Source: Psychrobacter sp. I-STPA6b (GTDB lineage Bacteria; Pseudomonadota; Gammaproteobacteria; Pseudomonadales; Moraxellaceae). From it: 64,000 nucleotides of DNA. A program made the translations under genes and the position numbers. Every line of letters starts with the position of its first letter. Within the stretch, counting starts at the first letter, position 1. Below are positions 18,912 through 27,750 of the stretch, in pieces. The stretch is from NCBI RefSeq assembly GCF_020662265.1, contig NZ_VEWM01000010.1:124001-188000 (forward strand). The letters are read 5' to 3'. The notes beneath the pieces were generated by a model. It ran no database searches. It was not told the origin of the DNA and saw only the letters and a program-made list of their open reading frames with translations.

Positions 18912-19397
18912 AACTGTCAATAATTTAATTAAGCGAAACGTCACAATGCTGGTACAAGGCGAAGTAAAGAGCTAATGATTCGACCATCATATAGTGGCTA
19001 GTTGTAGGCAATACACGTCATAAAGTTAGAGTAATATTGTATCCTTAGAATTTATAAGCATATTTTATTTTACTTTATTACAAATATTTAGAAATTATTA
19101 ATATAAAATCCTTGTATTGAGCCTATGCAAATGCGTTGGTACTGAGCCAGTATAGCATTGACAACTAATTGAAGGTCAGTAATTTATAGATGGCTTGTCT
19201 GTTTTTTACCATTAACGCAAAAATGACACTGACATACTCCTTATCTATCAGCATTATTATAAACAATGTCAGCTAAATCTAATAGAAAAAACTGAATAAA
19301 AACAGCATAGATAGGCGTAAATTTTCCCTGTATAAGTATGCTTCGGTTATAATGTCTATAACTTATTATAGATACCATGAAATGATGACTACCTCTT
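18912..19397. other. Divergent intergenic region, histidine kinase / fmt
   Basis: About 490 bp separate the two divergent genes. A TATAAT at 19348-19353, 45 bp before fmt, is a plausible -10 box without a good -35. I see no other gene or element. Confidence 0.45.
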
Positions 19398-20447
19398 ATG
19401 AATAAAAATACTGCATCAAAACAACGCCTTATCTTTGCTGGTACACCAGAATTTGCTGCCACAAGCCTACAAGCCTTGATTGACAAACAAGATGAATTAA
19501 ACATTGAGATTGTCGCCGTCTATACCCAGCCCGACCGCAAAGCAGGACGAGGGCAAAAGCTCACTGCATCGCCTGTTAAACAAGTTGCCTTAGCTCATAA
19601 CATTGCAGTTGAACAACCAGAAACCTTTAAAAAATCCAGTGAGCAAGGCATTGTTTCACGTGAAACTTTAGCCAACTATCGACCTGATATTATGGTGGTG
19701 GCAGCCTATGGCTTGATATTGCCTGTGGGGGTTTTAAATACGCCAACGCATGGTTGCTTAAACATTCATGCTTCCTTGTTACCACGCTGGCGGGGGGCTG
19801 CCCCGATTCATCGAGCTTTATTGGCAGGCGATGATAAGACGGGCATTACCATCATGCAAATGGATAAAGGCTTGGACACGGGCAACATGCTATATAAAGT
19901 AGATTGCCCCATTGATGATACTGATACCACTGCAAGTCTGCATGACAGCTTAGCAAAATTGGGGGCAGATGCCATCATCACCGTATTGCAAGACTTGCCT
20001 CATTATCAATCTCAAGCACAAAAGCAAGATGACAGCCTTGCCAATTATGCCGAAAAGTTAAGCAAAGCCGAAGGGGAGATTGACTGGACGCAACCTGCCG
20101 AAATCATCGAACGACAAATCCGCGGTATGCACCCATATCCCAGCACTTACACCTTTTTAAATGGTAATCGAGTGAAAGTCTTAGCCAGTCTACCTGTTAA
20201 TGACTCACAAATGACCGACCAGCCCGCAGGAACGGTGATTAGTGTCGGCAAAAATGCCATTTTGGTTGCTTGTGGAAAAAATAATAGCAATGATGATAAA
20301 GCAACCACGCTGCGTTTGACCAAATTACAATTTGCAGGGGGTAAAGCAGTGACGGCTGAACAAATCTGTCATGGCAATCAGCTCAATGATGGTGACCGTT
20401 TTGGTGAGTATTTAGCAGATGGAGCTGATAAAGGTGGGTCAAATTAA
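19398..20447 (+). CDS. fmt: Methionyl-tRNA formyltransferase
   Basis: Fmt formylates Met-tRNA(fMet) for translation initiation. The 349-residue protein carries RLIFAGTPEFAATSL at the start, the catalytic region HGCLNIHASLLPRWRGAAPI near residue 115 and GITIMQMDKGLDTG. A C-terminal OB-like tRNA-binding domain starts near 215. It is slightly longer than the E. coli enzyme because of insertions, one of which carries a parS-like site read as GIVSRETLAN. It is followed at once by rsmB, the usual fmt-rsmB pair; def is not adjacent here. Confidence 0.96.
   Translation: MNKNTASKQRLIFAGTPEFAATSLQALIDKQDELNIEIVAVYTQPDRKAGRGQKLTASPVKQVALAHNIAVEQPETFKKSSEQGIVSRETLANYRPDIMVVAAYGLILPVGVLNTPTHGCLNIHASLLPRWRGAAPIHRALLAGDDKTGITIMQMDKGLDTGNMLYKVDCPIDDTDTTASLHDSLAKLGADAIITVLQDLPHYQSQAQKQDDSLANYAEKLSKAEGEIDWTQPAEIIERQIRGMHPYPSTYTFLNGNRVKVLASLPVNDSQMTDQPAGTVISVGKNAILVACGKNNSNDDKATTLRLTKLQFAGGKAVTAEQICHGNQLNDGDRFGEYLADGADKGGSN
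19652..19667. promoter_or_regulatory. parS-like ParB-binding site 8
   Basis: TGTTTCACGTGAAACT has the perfect core inside fmt. Confidence 0.88.
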
Positions 20448-20448
20448 G

Positions 20449-21972
20449 ATGAGCCATAGTAATAGTAAAAACCACTCACAAAACAAAGCCCAAAGCAATG
20501 TGCGTGTTAAAGTCATCGAAACTCTGCTTGCTATCCAAGCAGGGCAGTCGTTAACTGGTTTGCTTGACCCGTTATTAAATGGCTTACAAGGTGAGGATAA
20601 AGGCTTTGCCCATGCCTTGCTACTTACCACGCTACGGCATTGGTTTGCTACGGCACGTCTGCTTGATAGCCTTGCTGATAATCCCATTGAAGAGCTGGCG
20701 GTACGCACCAGTATTCAAGTAGGTATTACCCAGCTTTTATATCTGCAAGTGGCTGACCATGCCGCCATTCATGAAACTGTCGAGGCGGTGAAAAAAATCG
20801 ACTTATCTCGTGCTACTGGCTTGGTGAATGCCATCTTGCGTAAAGTGAGCAAGAATCCCAATAAGTTTCGCAAAAAATGTGATAAAAATCACAGCCTACC
20901 CAACTGGCTAGCCAAACAGCTCAAACAGGATTGGGCAGAGTATTATGATGAGTTAACCCAAGCCTTACGCCAACCAGCCCCAATATTTTTGCGAGTCAAT
21001 TACACTCAAGCCAACAATGAGCAGTATTTGCAACTATTGGCAGAGGCAGAGCTTACTGCCCAACTGCTAAACTTAACAACCAGTATGGCATTGGCGAATA
21101 GCAATATTAACATGACAGTTAGCCCTATATTGCTACAAAGCCAAACACCTATTTGGCAACTGCCCAATTTTGCTGAGGGTATGGTTAGCGTACAAGATGC
21201 CCATGCCCAGTTAGCAGCCCCAATATTACATAACGTATTGCAGGCAAGTTTAGGCTCAAACTCAAATAAGCTGTCATTAAACCTACTTGATGCTTGTGCT
21301 GCCCCTGGTGGTAAGCTGGCACATTGGCTAGAGCTTATCGAATCTAAATTTGCACCAAAGTTTCACGTGAAACAAACTGATGAAAAACCAGCAATTACCA
21401 TTACGGCAATAGACAATGAGCCAAAGCGTAATAGCCGAATTTTTGAGAATTTAGAAAGACTACAACTGCCTACTACCATCTCTACGCGTGAGTTGGGGTT
21501 AGAGATATTGTGTGTCGATGCGACCACATGGCAGGCAAATGATGATAGTAAAAAGAATACTGAAACCAACACTAAAAACAACGCAGGATTTGACGCTATT
21601 TTACTCGATGCTCCTTGTACCGCCACAGGGGTGATACGCCGTCACCCCGACATTGCCCTATTGCGTACTGAAGCAGATGTCACCCAAACAGTGGCTTTGC
21701 AAGCACAGATTTTGGATAATCTATGGGGACAGTTAAATGAAGGTGGTTATTTGCTGTATGTTACCTGCTCAATCTTAAAGGCAGAAAATGTGGCACAAAT
21801 GCAAGCCTTTATCAGTCGCCATACGGACGCACAGGTGATAGAATTTGATGATGCAGAATGTAATTGGGGCATTAAACAAGACATTGGTAGGCAGTGTTTA
21901 CCCTTAGTAGAAAATAGTGGTGATGGGTTTTATTTTGCCTTGTTGCAGAAAAATAGAAATGAATTAAGTTAA
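20449..21972 (+). CDS. rsmB: 16S rRNA (cytosine967-C5)-methyltransferase RsmB
   Basis: RsmB uses SAM to methylate C967 of 16S rRNA. The 507-residue product has an NusB-like N-terminal RNA-binding domain (VIETLLAIQAGQSL, then ATGLVNAILRKV). The catalytic domain has the SAM motif DACAAPGGKLAHW, LDAPCTATGVIRRHPDI and the catalytic-cysteine motif VTCSI. ATG at 20449 directly follows the fmt stop and has AAGGTGG upstream; an ATG ten codons earlier would overlap fmt. It is longer than the roughly 430-residue norm because of polar insertions, one carrying a parS-like site. Confidence 0.93.
   Translation: MSHSNSKNHSQNKAQSNVRVKVIETLLAIQAGQSLTGLLDPLLNGLQGEDKGFAHALLLTTLRHWFATARLLDSLADNPIEELAVRTSIQVGITQLLYLQVADHAAIHETVEAVKKIDLSRATGLVNAILRKVSKNPNKFRKKCDKNHSLPNWLAKQLKQDWAEYYDELTQALRQPAPIFLRVNYTQANNEQYLQLLAEAELTAQLLNLTTSMALANSNINMTVSPILLQSQTPIWQLPNFAEGMVSVQDAHAQLAAPILHNVLQASLGSNSNKLSLNLLDACAAPGGKLAHWLELIESKFAPKFHVKQTDEKPAITITAIDNEPKRNSRIFENLERLQLPTTISTRELGLEILCVDATTWQANDDSKKNTETNTKNNAGFDAILLDAPCTATGVIRRHPDIALLRTEADVTQTVALQAQILDNLWGQLNEGGYLLYVTCSILKAENVAQMQAFISRHTDAQVIEFDDAECNWGIKQDIGRQCLPLVENSGDGFYFALLQKNRNELS
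21359..21374. promoter_or_regulatory. parS-like ParB-binding site 9
   Basis: AGTTTCACGTGAAACA has the perfect core inside rsmB, read as FHVKQ. Confidence 0.88.
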
Positions 21973-21978
21973 ACTTGT

Positions 21979-22449
21979 ATGAAACATATCAAGTTTAAAG
22001 ATTGGACACTTATTGTTGATGTAGAAGCGACCCAACAGCTTTATGCAAAATGGACAGAGGGTAGTGCTGAGAGGTGTGGTTGTGATAACTGTAAAAACTT
22101 TATTGCAAATAGAAGCAATGCCTATCCTAATGATATTCAAGCACTATTTGCCAGCATTGGTATAGATTATAGAAAGGAGCTAGACGTTAACTATATTTCT
22201 AAGAATAGTTGTCATCAGCATTTCTATGATGGTTCATTTTATTTTGTGGGTAGTTTTATTGGTAAAGATTGTAGGATCCAATTGGATAAAGAGTCTTATA
22301 CTAGAGAGCTACAAGCAATTAATGATAATTTTAAAATGGGTTTTTGTAGTACCAAGTTAGACTTATTTGATAGTGTGCAAAATACCGTAGAAATATTTTT
22401 TATAACGGTTTTACCATGGAAGATTGATAAGTGCTTAGATATCAATTAA
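21979..22449 (+). CDS. Conserved hypothetical protein with CGCDNCKNF motif
   Basis: I do not recognise a named family. The 156-residue protein is soluble, with no signal peptide or membrane segment. It opens with KHIKFKDWTLIVDVEATQQLY and has a cysteine cluster CGCDNCKNF at about residue 33, a likely metal or redox site. A later segment, SCHQHFYDGSFYFVGSF, follows. It starts six bases after rsmB and may be cotranscribed. The size and aromatic-rich style resemble immunity-type or SMI1-like orphans, but that is only a guess. Confidence 0.6.
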   Translation: MKHIKFKDWTLIVDVEATQQLYAKWTEGSAERCGCDNCKNFIANRSNAYPNDIQALFASIGIDYRKELDVNYISKNSCHQHFYDGSFYFVGSFIGKDCRIQLDKESYTRELQAINDNFKMGFCSTKLDLFDSVQNTVEIFFITVLPWKIDKCLDIN

Positions 22450-22539
22450 GGCTATTAGTCATAAAATAGCCTATATGCTGATTGGTGCGATGGTTTGAGC
22501 ATATACAGTATTCAAGTTGCTAAATAAGGGGAAATTATC

Positions 22540-22887
22540 ATGCAAGTGACTTTAGAATTTGATGAAGACTTTTATCAAGATTTGGTTAAAGAGGTAGGTG
22601 AGAATAATATCAGTGAGTATATTTAGTCGGTATTGCGTACGCAAATACAACCAAAGAAACAATCACCAAATAAACATACATTAACTTCTCAACAATTATC
22701 TATTGAGAAAAAACGGCAAGCATTGGCTCGGTTAGCTGGTAGTTGGAAAGGTGATGAGCTAAGGGTCGAACAGCCATTAAGTGATGTTAATGAATTAAAT
22801 AATATTTTTGGTAAATATGCTTTGCGGAATAAAAAAGCGGTCAGTATTGAGCAGATGAATGCAATATTTACCAATAGCACCCCATAA
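22540..22887 (+). pseudogene. Antitoxin-like gene with an in-frame amber codon
   Basis: A ribosome site (AAGGGG) precedes ATG 22540. The frame reads MQVTLEFDEDFYQDLVKEVG...SEYI, meets TAG at 22624-22626, then continues open in the same frame (SVLRTQIQPKKQ...) to 22887. The N-terminal beta strand plus short helices fit a ribbon-helix-helix antitoxin. The TAG is one base from CAG, and Gln fits the context. No toxin gene follows, as thrC begins 41 bp later. It is probably a recently inactivated orphan antitoxin; a sequencing error or readthrough is the alternative. Confidence 0.7.
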
Positions 22888-22928
22888 ATTAAGATGGTTT
22901 TTAAATCAAACAAAACTAGGAAATCTAA

Positions 22929-24344
22929 ATGAAATATATCAGTACCCGTGGTCAAACTGAGCCGATGGATTTTAGCGATGTGCTACTAATGGGGCTTGCC
23001 CCTGATGGTGGGTTAATGCTCCCCGAAAGCTATCCGCAGATAGATAATGCGACGTTAAATGAGTGGCGACAGCTTAGCTACCCACAGCTTGCCCTAGCCA
23101 TCATGCGACTGTTTGCTACTGACATTGATGAGGCTGATTTAGCCGACATTATCAATCGTACTTATACGACCGAAGTTTTTGGTAGTGAGGACATTACTCC
23201 AGTACGTAAACTTGAGGATAACTTGTATATTTTGGGGTTATCTAATGGTCCGACATTGGCATTTAAAGATGTGGCGATGCAGTTTTTGGGCAATGCCTTT
23301 GAATATGTGCTAAAACAAAAAGGCGAGCGTTTAACCATCATCGGAGCGACCAGTGGCGATACAGGCAGTGCTGCCGAATATGCACTGCGTGGTAAAGATA
23401 ATATCGAAGTATTTATGCTCTCACCACATGGCAAAATGAGTGACTTTCAACGAGCGCAGATGTATAGCCTTGACGATGCCAATATTCATAATATCGCTAT
23501 TAAAGGTATGTTTGATGATTGCCAAGACATTGTTAAAGCCTTGCAACAAGATGCAGATTTTAAAGCCAAATACAGCTTAGGCACAGTTAATTCGATTAAC
23601 TGGGGTCGTATCTTGGCACAGATTGTTTACTACTTTAAAGCTTATTTTGCAGTGACTGATAGCAACGATGAAAAAGTGAGCTTTTGTGTGCCATCGGGTA
23701 ACTTTGGTAATATTTGTGCAGGTCATATTGCTCGTGAGATGGGCTTGCCAATTGAGCGATTAATCGTTGCCACTAATGAAAATGACGTACTAAATGACTT
23801 CTTTAATCAAGGGGCATACAACCCACGCCCTGCTGATAAAACTTACGTTACCTCTAGCCCCTCTATGGATATTTCTAAGGCCTCTAACTTTGAGCGTTTT
23901 ATCTATTTATTGCTTGATAAAGATACCGCTCGGGTGCATGAGTTATTTGATGGGGTAAAATCAGGAACTGGTTTTGATTTATCTGATGTGTTACAAGTGG
24001 TGAATCAGCGTTATGGATTTGCAGCAGGTAAATCAACCCATGCCGACCGTTTGGCAACCATCAAAGCCGTCTATAAGCAAACTGACGAGCTTATTGACCC
24101 ACATACAGCCGATGGGGTAAAAGTCGCCAAAGAGTTGCAACAAGACGGTGAGGTGATTGTCTGTGCTGAAACCGCATTGCCAGTGAAGTTTGCTGATACC
24201 ATCGTTGAGGCAGTGGGTGAAATCGACATTGAGCGTCCTGCCCACACTGAAGGGTTAGAAGATTTAGAGCAGCACGTATTGGTATTAGATAATGATGCTG
24301 AACTGGTTGCTGATGAAATTCGTAAGGTGGTTCAGCCCAGTTAA
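22929..24344 (+). CDS. thrC: Threonine synthase
   Basis: ThrC is a pyridoxal-phosphate enzyme that turns O-phosphohomoserine into threonine. The 471-residue product starts MKYISTRGQTEPMDFSDVLL and has the PLP lysine in GPTLAFKDVAMQF near residue 111. GATSGDTGSAAEYAL is the phosphate-binding loop, and PSGNFGNICAG follows. The length matches the longer threonine synthase type found in proteobacteria. AGGA lies eight bases before the ATG. The usual partner hom is not beside it. A strong terminator follows. Confidence 0.96.
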   Translation: MKYISTRGQTEPMDFSDVLLMGLAPDGGLMLPESYPQIDNATLNEWRQLSYPQLALAIMRLFATDIDEADLADIINRTYTTEVFGSEDITPVRKLEDNLYILGLSNGPTLAFKDVAMQFLGNAFEYVLKQKGERLTIIGATSGDTGSAAEYALRGKDNIEVFMLSPHGKMSDFQRAQMYSLDDANIHNIAIKGMFDDCQDIVKALQQDADFKAKYSLGTVNSINWGRILAQIVYYFKAYFAVTDSNDEKVSFCVPSGNFGNICAGHIAREMGLPIERLIVATNENDVLNDFFNQGAYNPRPADKTYVTSSPSMDISKASNFERFIYLLLDKDTARVHELFDGVKSGTGFDLSDVLQVVNQRYGFAAGKSTHADRLATIKAVYKQTDELIDPHTADGVKVAKELQQDGEVIVCAETALPVKFADTIVEAVGEIDIERPAHTEGLEDLEQHVLVLDNDAELVADEIRKVVQPS

Positions 24345-24376
24345 TAAAGAAGTCAGTTTTTTTAATTTCTAAAAAT

Positions 24377-24410
24377 AAAAGCCAATATCTCACCGATATT
24401 GGCTTTTTTA
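24377..24410. terminator. Bidirectional terminator between thrC and rlmF
   Basis: Stem AAAGCCAATATC / GATATTGGCTTT has a short loop, a T-run on the right and an A-run on the left, so it can serve both converging genes. Confidence 0.85.
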
Positions 24411-24425
24411 TATATTTTTTGAAGA

Positions 24426-24503
24426 TAGCAAATGAGTGCAGATAATATGGTTGTACAGCAAATAGGACAACACCATAGCTGTTAAAACGTTCTTTGACTA
24501 TAG
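24426..24503 (+). repeat. Dispersed repeat, copy 2 (partial)
   Basis: This contains AGATAGCAAATGAGTGCAGA, then a diverged middle, ending TTCTTTGACTATAG. It aligns with the 3' two-thirds of the copies at 42593 and 53083. Confidence 0.55.
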
Positions 24504-24505
24504 AT

Positions 24506-24521
24506 TGTTTCATGTGAAACA
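24506..24521. promoter_or_regulatory. parS-like ParB-binding site 10
   Basis: TGTTTCATGTGAAACA lies in the thrC-rlmF gap. It is the rightmost parS-like site I found in the window. Confidence 0.85.
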
Positions 24522-24553
24522 AGTGCCTTTAATCTCTTATTTATGTATCAACA

Positions 24554-25501
24554 CTAAATAAACCGCCATGCCAAAATGCGGGTTTTCTTTTGCCCGTGTT
24601 GCATCGCAATTACTTCGACATGTTTGGCTTGGCTTTGAGCGAGACGTTTTTTAAGTGGAGCAATATTCTCTGATTTCGATACCAATGTGGTAAACCAAGC
24701 CACCTGTTCGGCAAAATCCATACTTTCAGTAATCATCTGACTGATAAAGCTCAATTCACCACCTTCACACCACAGCTCGGCTTTTTGCCCACCAAAGTTT
24801 AAACCAGTGCTGTTTTCTTTATTATGCAGAGGTTTTGAGCGTTGTTGACGGTGCTTTTTAAGGTTACTGCGTTTGCGTTGGTTGGCAGATTGTGCTTGCT
24901 CTAAAGATGCATGAAACGGTGGATTACAAATGGTGATATCAAAATAGTCATGCTTGCTAATGATGCCATAAAAGATATGCTTAGGGTTGGTTTGCTGTTT
25001 GATGCTGATTTTGTTTTTTAGTGGTGCATTACTTTGGCAAATCAGCTTGGCGGTATTGACCGAGATGGGGTCAATGTCACTGGCGGTAAATCGCCAACCG
25101 TATGCTTGCACCCCAATAATTGGGTAAATACAACTTGCCCCTGTACCAATATCAAGAGCGTGAACGCCTTTATCGGCTATGGTGGAATCAGTGTTGTCAT
25201 TACTGCTATTTAACAAATCAGCAATATGATGAATATAATCGGCACGACTGGGAATGGGAGGACATAAAAAGCCTGCGGGCAAATCCCAAAACTTGATGCC
25301 GTAATGATGTGCTAATAAGGCTTGGTTTAGGGTAATTACTGCTTGTGCATCATTAAAGTCAATGGTCGGCTCACCATTTGGGTTTTTGATGCTGTATTGT
25401 GCCAACTTGGGTAAGGCACGTGTCAATGCCTCAAAGTCATAGCGACCTTGATGCGGATTGCGAGAGTGTAGAGAAGCTGATTTGTTTTTGGATATATTCA
25501 T
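24554..25501 (-). CDS. rlmF: 23S rRNA (adenine1618-N6)-methyltransferase RlmF
   Basis: RlmF methylates A1618 of 23S rRNA using SAM. The 315-residue product has the family start ([20 protein letters not shown]), the conserved [21 protein letters not shown] and the SAM site [13 protein letters not shown]. The N6-adenine catalytic motif is [11 protein letters not shown] (NPPF). I chose ATG at 25501 because it best matches the family N-terminus; an ATG seven codons upstream is possible, and neither has a good ribosome site. It runs opposite to thrC and shares its terminator. Confidence 0.92.
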   Translation of the reverse strand: MNISKNKSASLHSRNPHQGRYDFEALTRALPKLAQYSIKNPNGEPTIDFNDAQAVITLNQALLAHHYGIKFWDLPAGFLCPPIPSRADYIHHIADLLNSSNDNTDSTIADKGVHALDIGTGASCIYPIIGVQAYGWRFTASDIDPISVNTAKLICQSNAPLKNKISIKQQTNPKHIFYGIISKHDYFDITICNPPFHASLEQAQSANQRKRSNLKKHRQQRSKPLHNKENSTGLNFGGQKAELWCEGGELSFISQMITESMDFAEQVAWFTTLVSKSENIAPLKKRLAQSQAKHVEVIAMQHGQKKTRILAWRFI

Positions 25502-25728
25502 GCAGGTATTGTAGCAAACCATTTATAAAAATTGATATCTATAAGAGTATTTATAAAAATTACTAGTTAGTCTAACTAGGGCTAACACATGGTAAGGGGA
25601 ATATTGTGGCTGATGCGTCACCTTATTGTAGTTCTAGGCTGTGCTATAAGCTTGCGTTAGCAAGTTATGGCATTTATATTGGCTATAGTGACAATTAAAT
25701 AAAAACTATTCTTATTAAGGATGATGTT

Positions 25729-26544
25729 ATGACAAAGCTTAATTCTAATTTACACCCTGAAACTGACTACACACGCTTGACCGTTGATGTGCAAGGTCAT
25801 GTTTGCCTCATCGGGCTAAACCGCCCCAAGAAACGTAATGCCTTTGATAGCCACATGATTAGCCAGCTATCAACTGCTCTGACTGAATATGAAAATAATG
25901 ATGAGCTACGCTGTGCGTTGATATTTGCACATGGTGAGCATTTCACCGCAGGGCTGGATTTGATGGAGTTGCAGGATAAATTAGATAAGGGTATTTTTGC
26001 GTTTGATGAGACGCAGATTGACCCGTGGGGTGTTAGTGGTAAACGTCGCACTAAGCCTGTGGTGGTGGCAGTGCAAGGTACGTGCTTTACCGCAGGGATT
26101 GAGCTGATGCTAAATAGTGATGTGGTTATCGCCAGTGAGGATTGCAACTTTGCCCAGATGGAGGTACAACGTGGTATCATGCCGTTTGGTGGGGCAACAG
26201 TACGCTTTGTACAGGCATCGGGCTGGCAAAAGGCAATGCCGTATTTACTGACGGGCAAGCCATTTGATGCGACAACAGCAGATAGGCTCAATCTGGTTAG
26301 TGAGGTGGTGGCAAAAGGCACGCAATATGAGCGTGGACTTGCGATGGCACAAGAGATTGCCCAGTCTGCACCACTGGCAGTGAAGTCGTTATTGGCATCG
26401 GCACAAACGGCAAGAGTAGAGGGCAATAAGCAGGCATTTGCAGAACTGCATGGCTATCTACCTGCATTGTTTCATTCAGAAGATGCCAAAGAAGGGGTGA
26501 TGGCAATGATTGAGAAGCGTGAAGCGAAGTTTGTGGGGCGGTAG
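25729..26544 (+). CDS. Enoyl-CoA hydratase/isomerase family protein (crotonase fold)
   Basis: The 271-residue product belongs to the crotonase superfamily, which stabilises acyl-CoA enolates. The oxyanion-hole segments are present: GEHFTAGLDLM near residue 65 and QGTCFTAGIELML near residue 118. Both glutamates expected of a hydratase appear, one in GIELML and one in QMEVQRG, so water addition to enoyl-CoA is plausible. The C-terminal trimerisation helix ends EKREAKFVGR. AAGGATG precedes the ATG. It stands alone, so its substrate is unclear. Confidence 0.88.
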   Translation: MTKLNSNLHPETDYTRLTVDVQGHVCLIGLNRPKKRNAFDSHMISQLSTALTEYENNDELRCALIFAHGEHFTAGLDLMELQDKLDKGIFAFDETQIDPWGVSGKRRTKPVVVAVQGTCFTAGIELMLNSDVVIASEDCNFAQMEVQRGIMPFGGATVRFVQASGWQKAMPYLLTGKPFDATTADRLNLVSEVVAKGTQYERGLAMAQEIAQSAPLAVKSLLASAQTARVEGNKQAFAELHGYLPALFHSEDAKEGVMAMIEKREAKFVGR

Positions 26545-26706
26545 ATTGTGTATAAATTAGCAAGTGAGTAAAATATATCTCTCATAATTAATAACAACTT
26601 TACTTATAAATGACACTAAATGTCGCATAGAAATGAGTTAAGGTTGTTAGTTAAGTCTCTATAATGCAAAATATTCTTGTATTGAATATGAAATTTAGGA
26701 CTATTA

Positions 26707-27750
26707 ATGAATACTAGTTTAAAACACTTAATGAAAGAAATTCCTTTTCCACCACCTCAAAATCCTGAATTCACTTTTATTGATTTATTTGCAGGTATAG
26801 GTGGGTTCAGGCTGGCTCTTCAAAAGCTTGGTGGAAAATGTGTATTCACCTCAGAGTGGAATAAGTTCTCAAAAATAACTTATCAAGCTAATTATGGGGA
26901 TGAGCCATTAGGTGATATTACACTAGATGAAACAAAAAATAGTGTACCTTCTTCATTTGATGTCCTATGTGCAGGGTTTCCTTGTCAACCATTTTCTCAA
27001 GCAGGGCTTAAAAAAGGTTTTGATGATACTAGAGGAACATTATTTTTTGATGTGGTAGAAATCTTAAAAGAAAGAAAAGATTCTGGAAATCCTACAAAAA
27101 TAGTCTTTCTTGAAAATGTAAAAGGGCTAAGAAACCATGATAAAGGTAGAACTCTAAGTATTATAAATAGAACTTTAGATGAGTTAGGGTATGAGGTAGC
27201 AAATGAGGTTCTCAATTCAAAATATTTTGGTGTTCCACAAAATAGAGAGCGTATTTTTATAGTTGCTTGGTTAAAAGAAACTAATAAGAATTTTATGTTT
27301 CCATTAGGACTTACAGAAAATAAAAATCCTATTTTTAATAAGGAAGACCTAGAGAATAAATCTAAAAAAGTGTGTTTGGGTGATATTTTAGAAGATAGTG
27401 TTCCAGAAAAATATACAATATCTGATAAATTATATGCAGGACACTTAAGGAGAAAAAAAGAACATAAAAAAAAGGGTAATGGGTTTGGGTTTAGTTTATT
27501 CGATAAAAGTTCACCATATACAAGTACTATTTCAGCACGTTATTACAAGGATGGTAGTGAAATAATGGTAAGTCAAGAAGGTAAAAATCCTAGAAAATTA
27601 ACACCTCGTGAAGCATGTAGATTACAGGGTTATGATGATAGTTTTATTATACCTGTTTCAGATACACAAGCTTATCAACAGTTTGGAAATAGTGTGTCAG
27701 TACCAGTAATAAAAACAATATTTTCAGAAATAAAAAGGCAATTGTTATGA
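26707..27750 (+). CDS. DNA (cytosine-5)-methyltransferase of a restriction system
   Basis: This 347-residue C5-methyltransferase has the motifs in order: I DLFAGIGGFR, IV GFPCQPFSQAG with catalytic Cys93, VI ENVKGL, VIII QNRERIF, IX LTPREACRLQGY and X QQFGNSVSVPV. The target-recognition region lies between VIII and IX (about 205-275) and gives no readable specificity. Its stop overlaps the next start (ATGA), so it is translationally coupled to the restriction genes. The operon is more A+T-rich than its surroundings, which suggests horizontal transfer. A run of eight A near 27468 is a possible slippage site. Confidence 0.95.
   Translation: MNTSLKHLMKEIPFPPPQNPEFTFIDLFAGIGGFRLALQKLGGKCVFTSEWNKFSKITYQANYGDEPLGDITLDETKNSVPSSFDVLCAGFPCQPFSQAGLKKGFDDTRGTLFFDVVEILKERKDSGNPTKIVFLENVKGLRNHDKGRTLSIINRTLDELGYEVANEVLNSKYFGVPQNRERIFIVAWLKETNKNFMFPLGLTENKNPIFNKEDLENKSKKVCLGDILEDSVPEKYTISDKLYAGHLRRKKEHKKKGNGFGFSLFDKSSPYTSTISARYYKDGSEIMVSQEGKNPRKLTPREACRLQGYDDSFIIPVSDTQAYQQFGNSVSVPVIKTIFSEIKRQLL

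Noticed and set aside
27450..27480. Phase-variable poly-A tract in the methyltransferase gene
   Set aside because: A runs of seven and eight occur, but such runs are common in this A+T-rich operon and the gene is intact. There is no evidence of switching.
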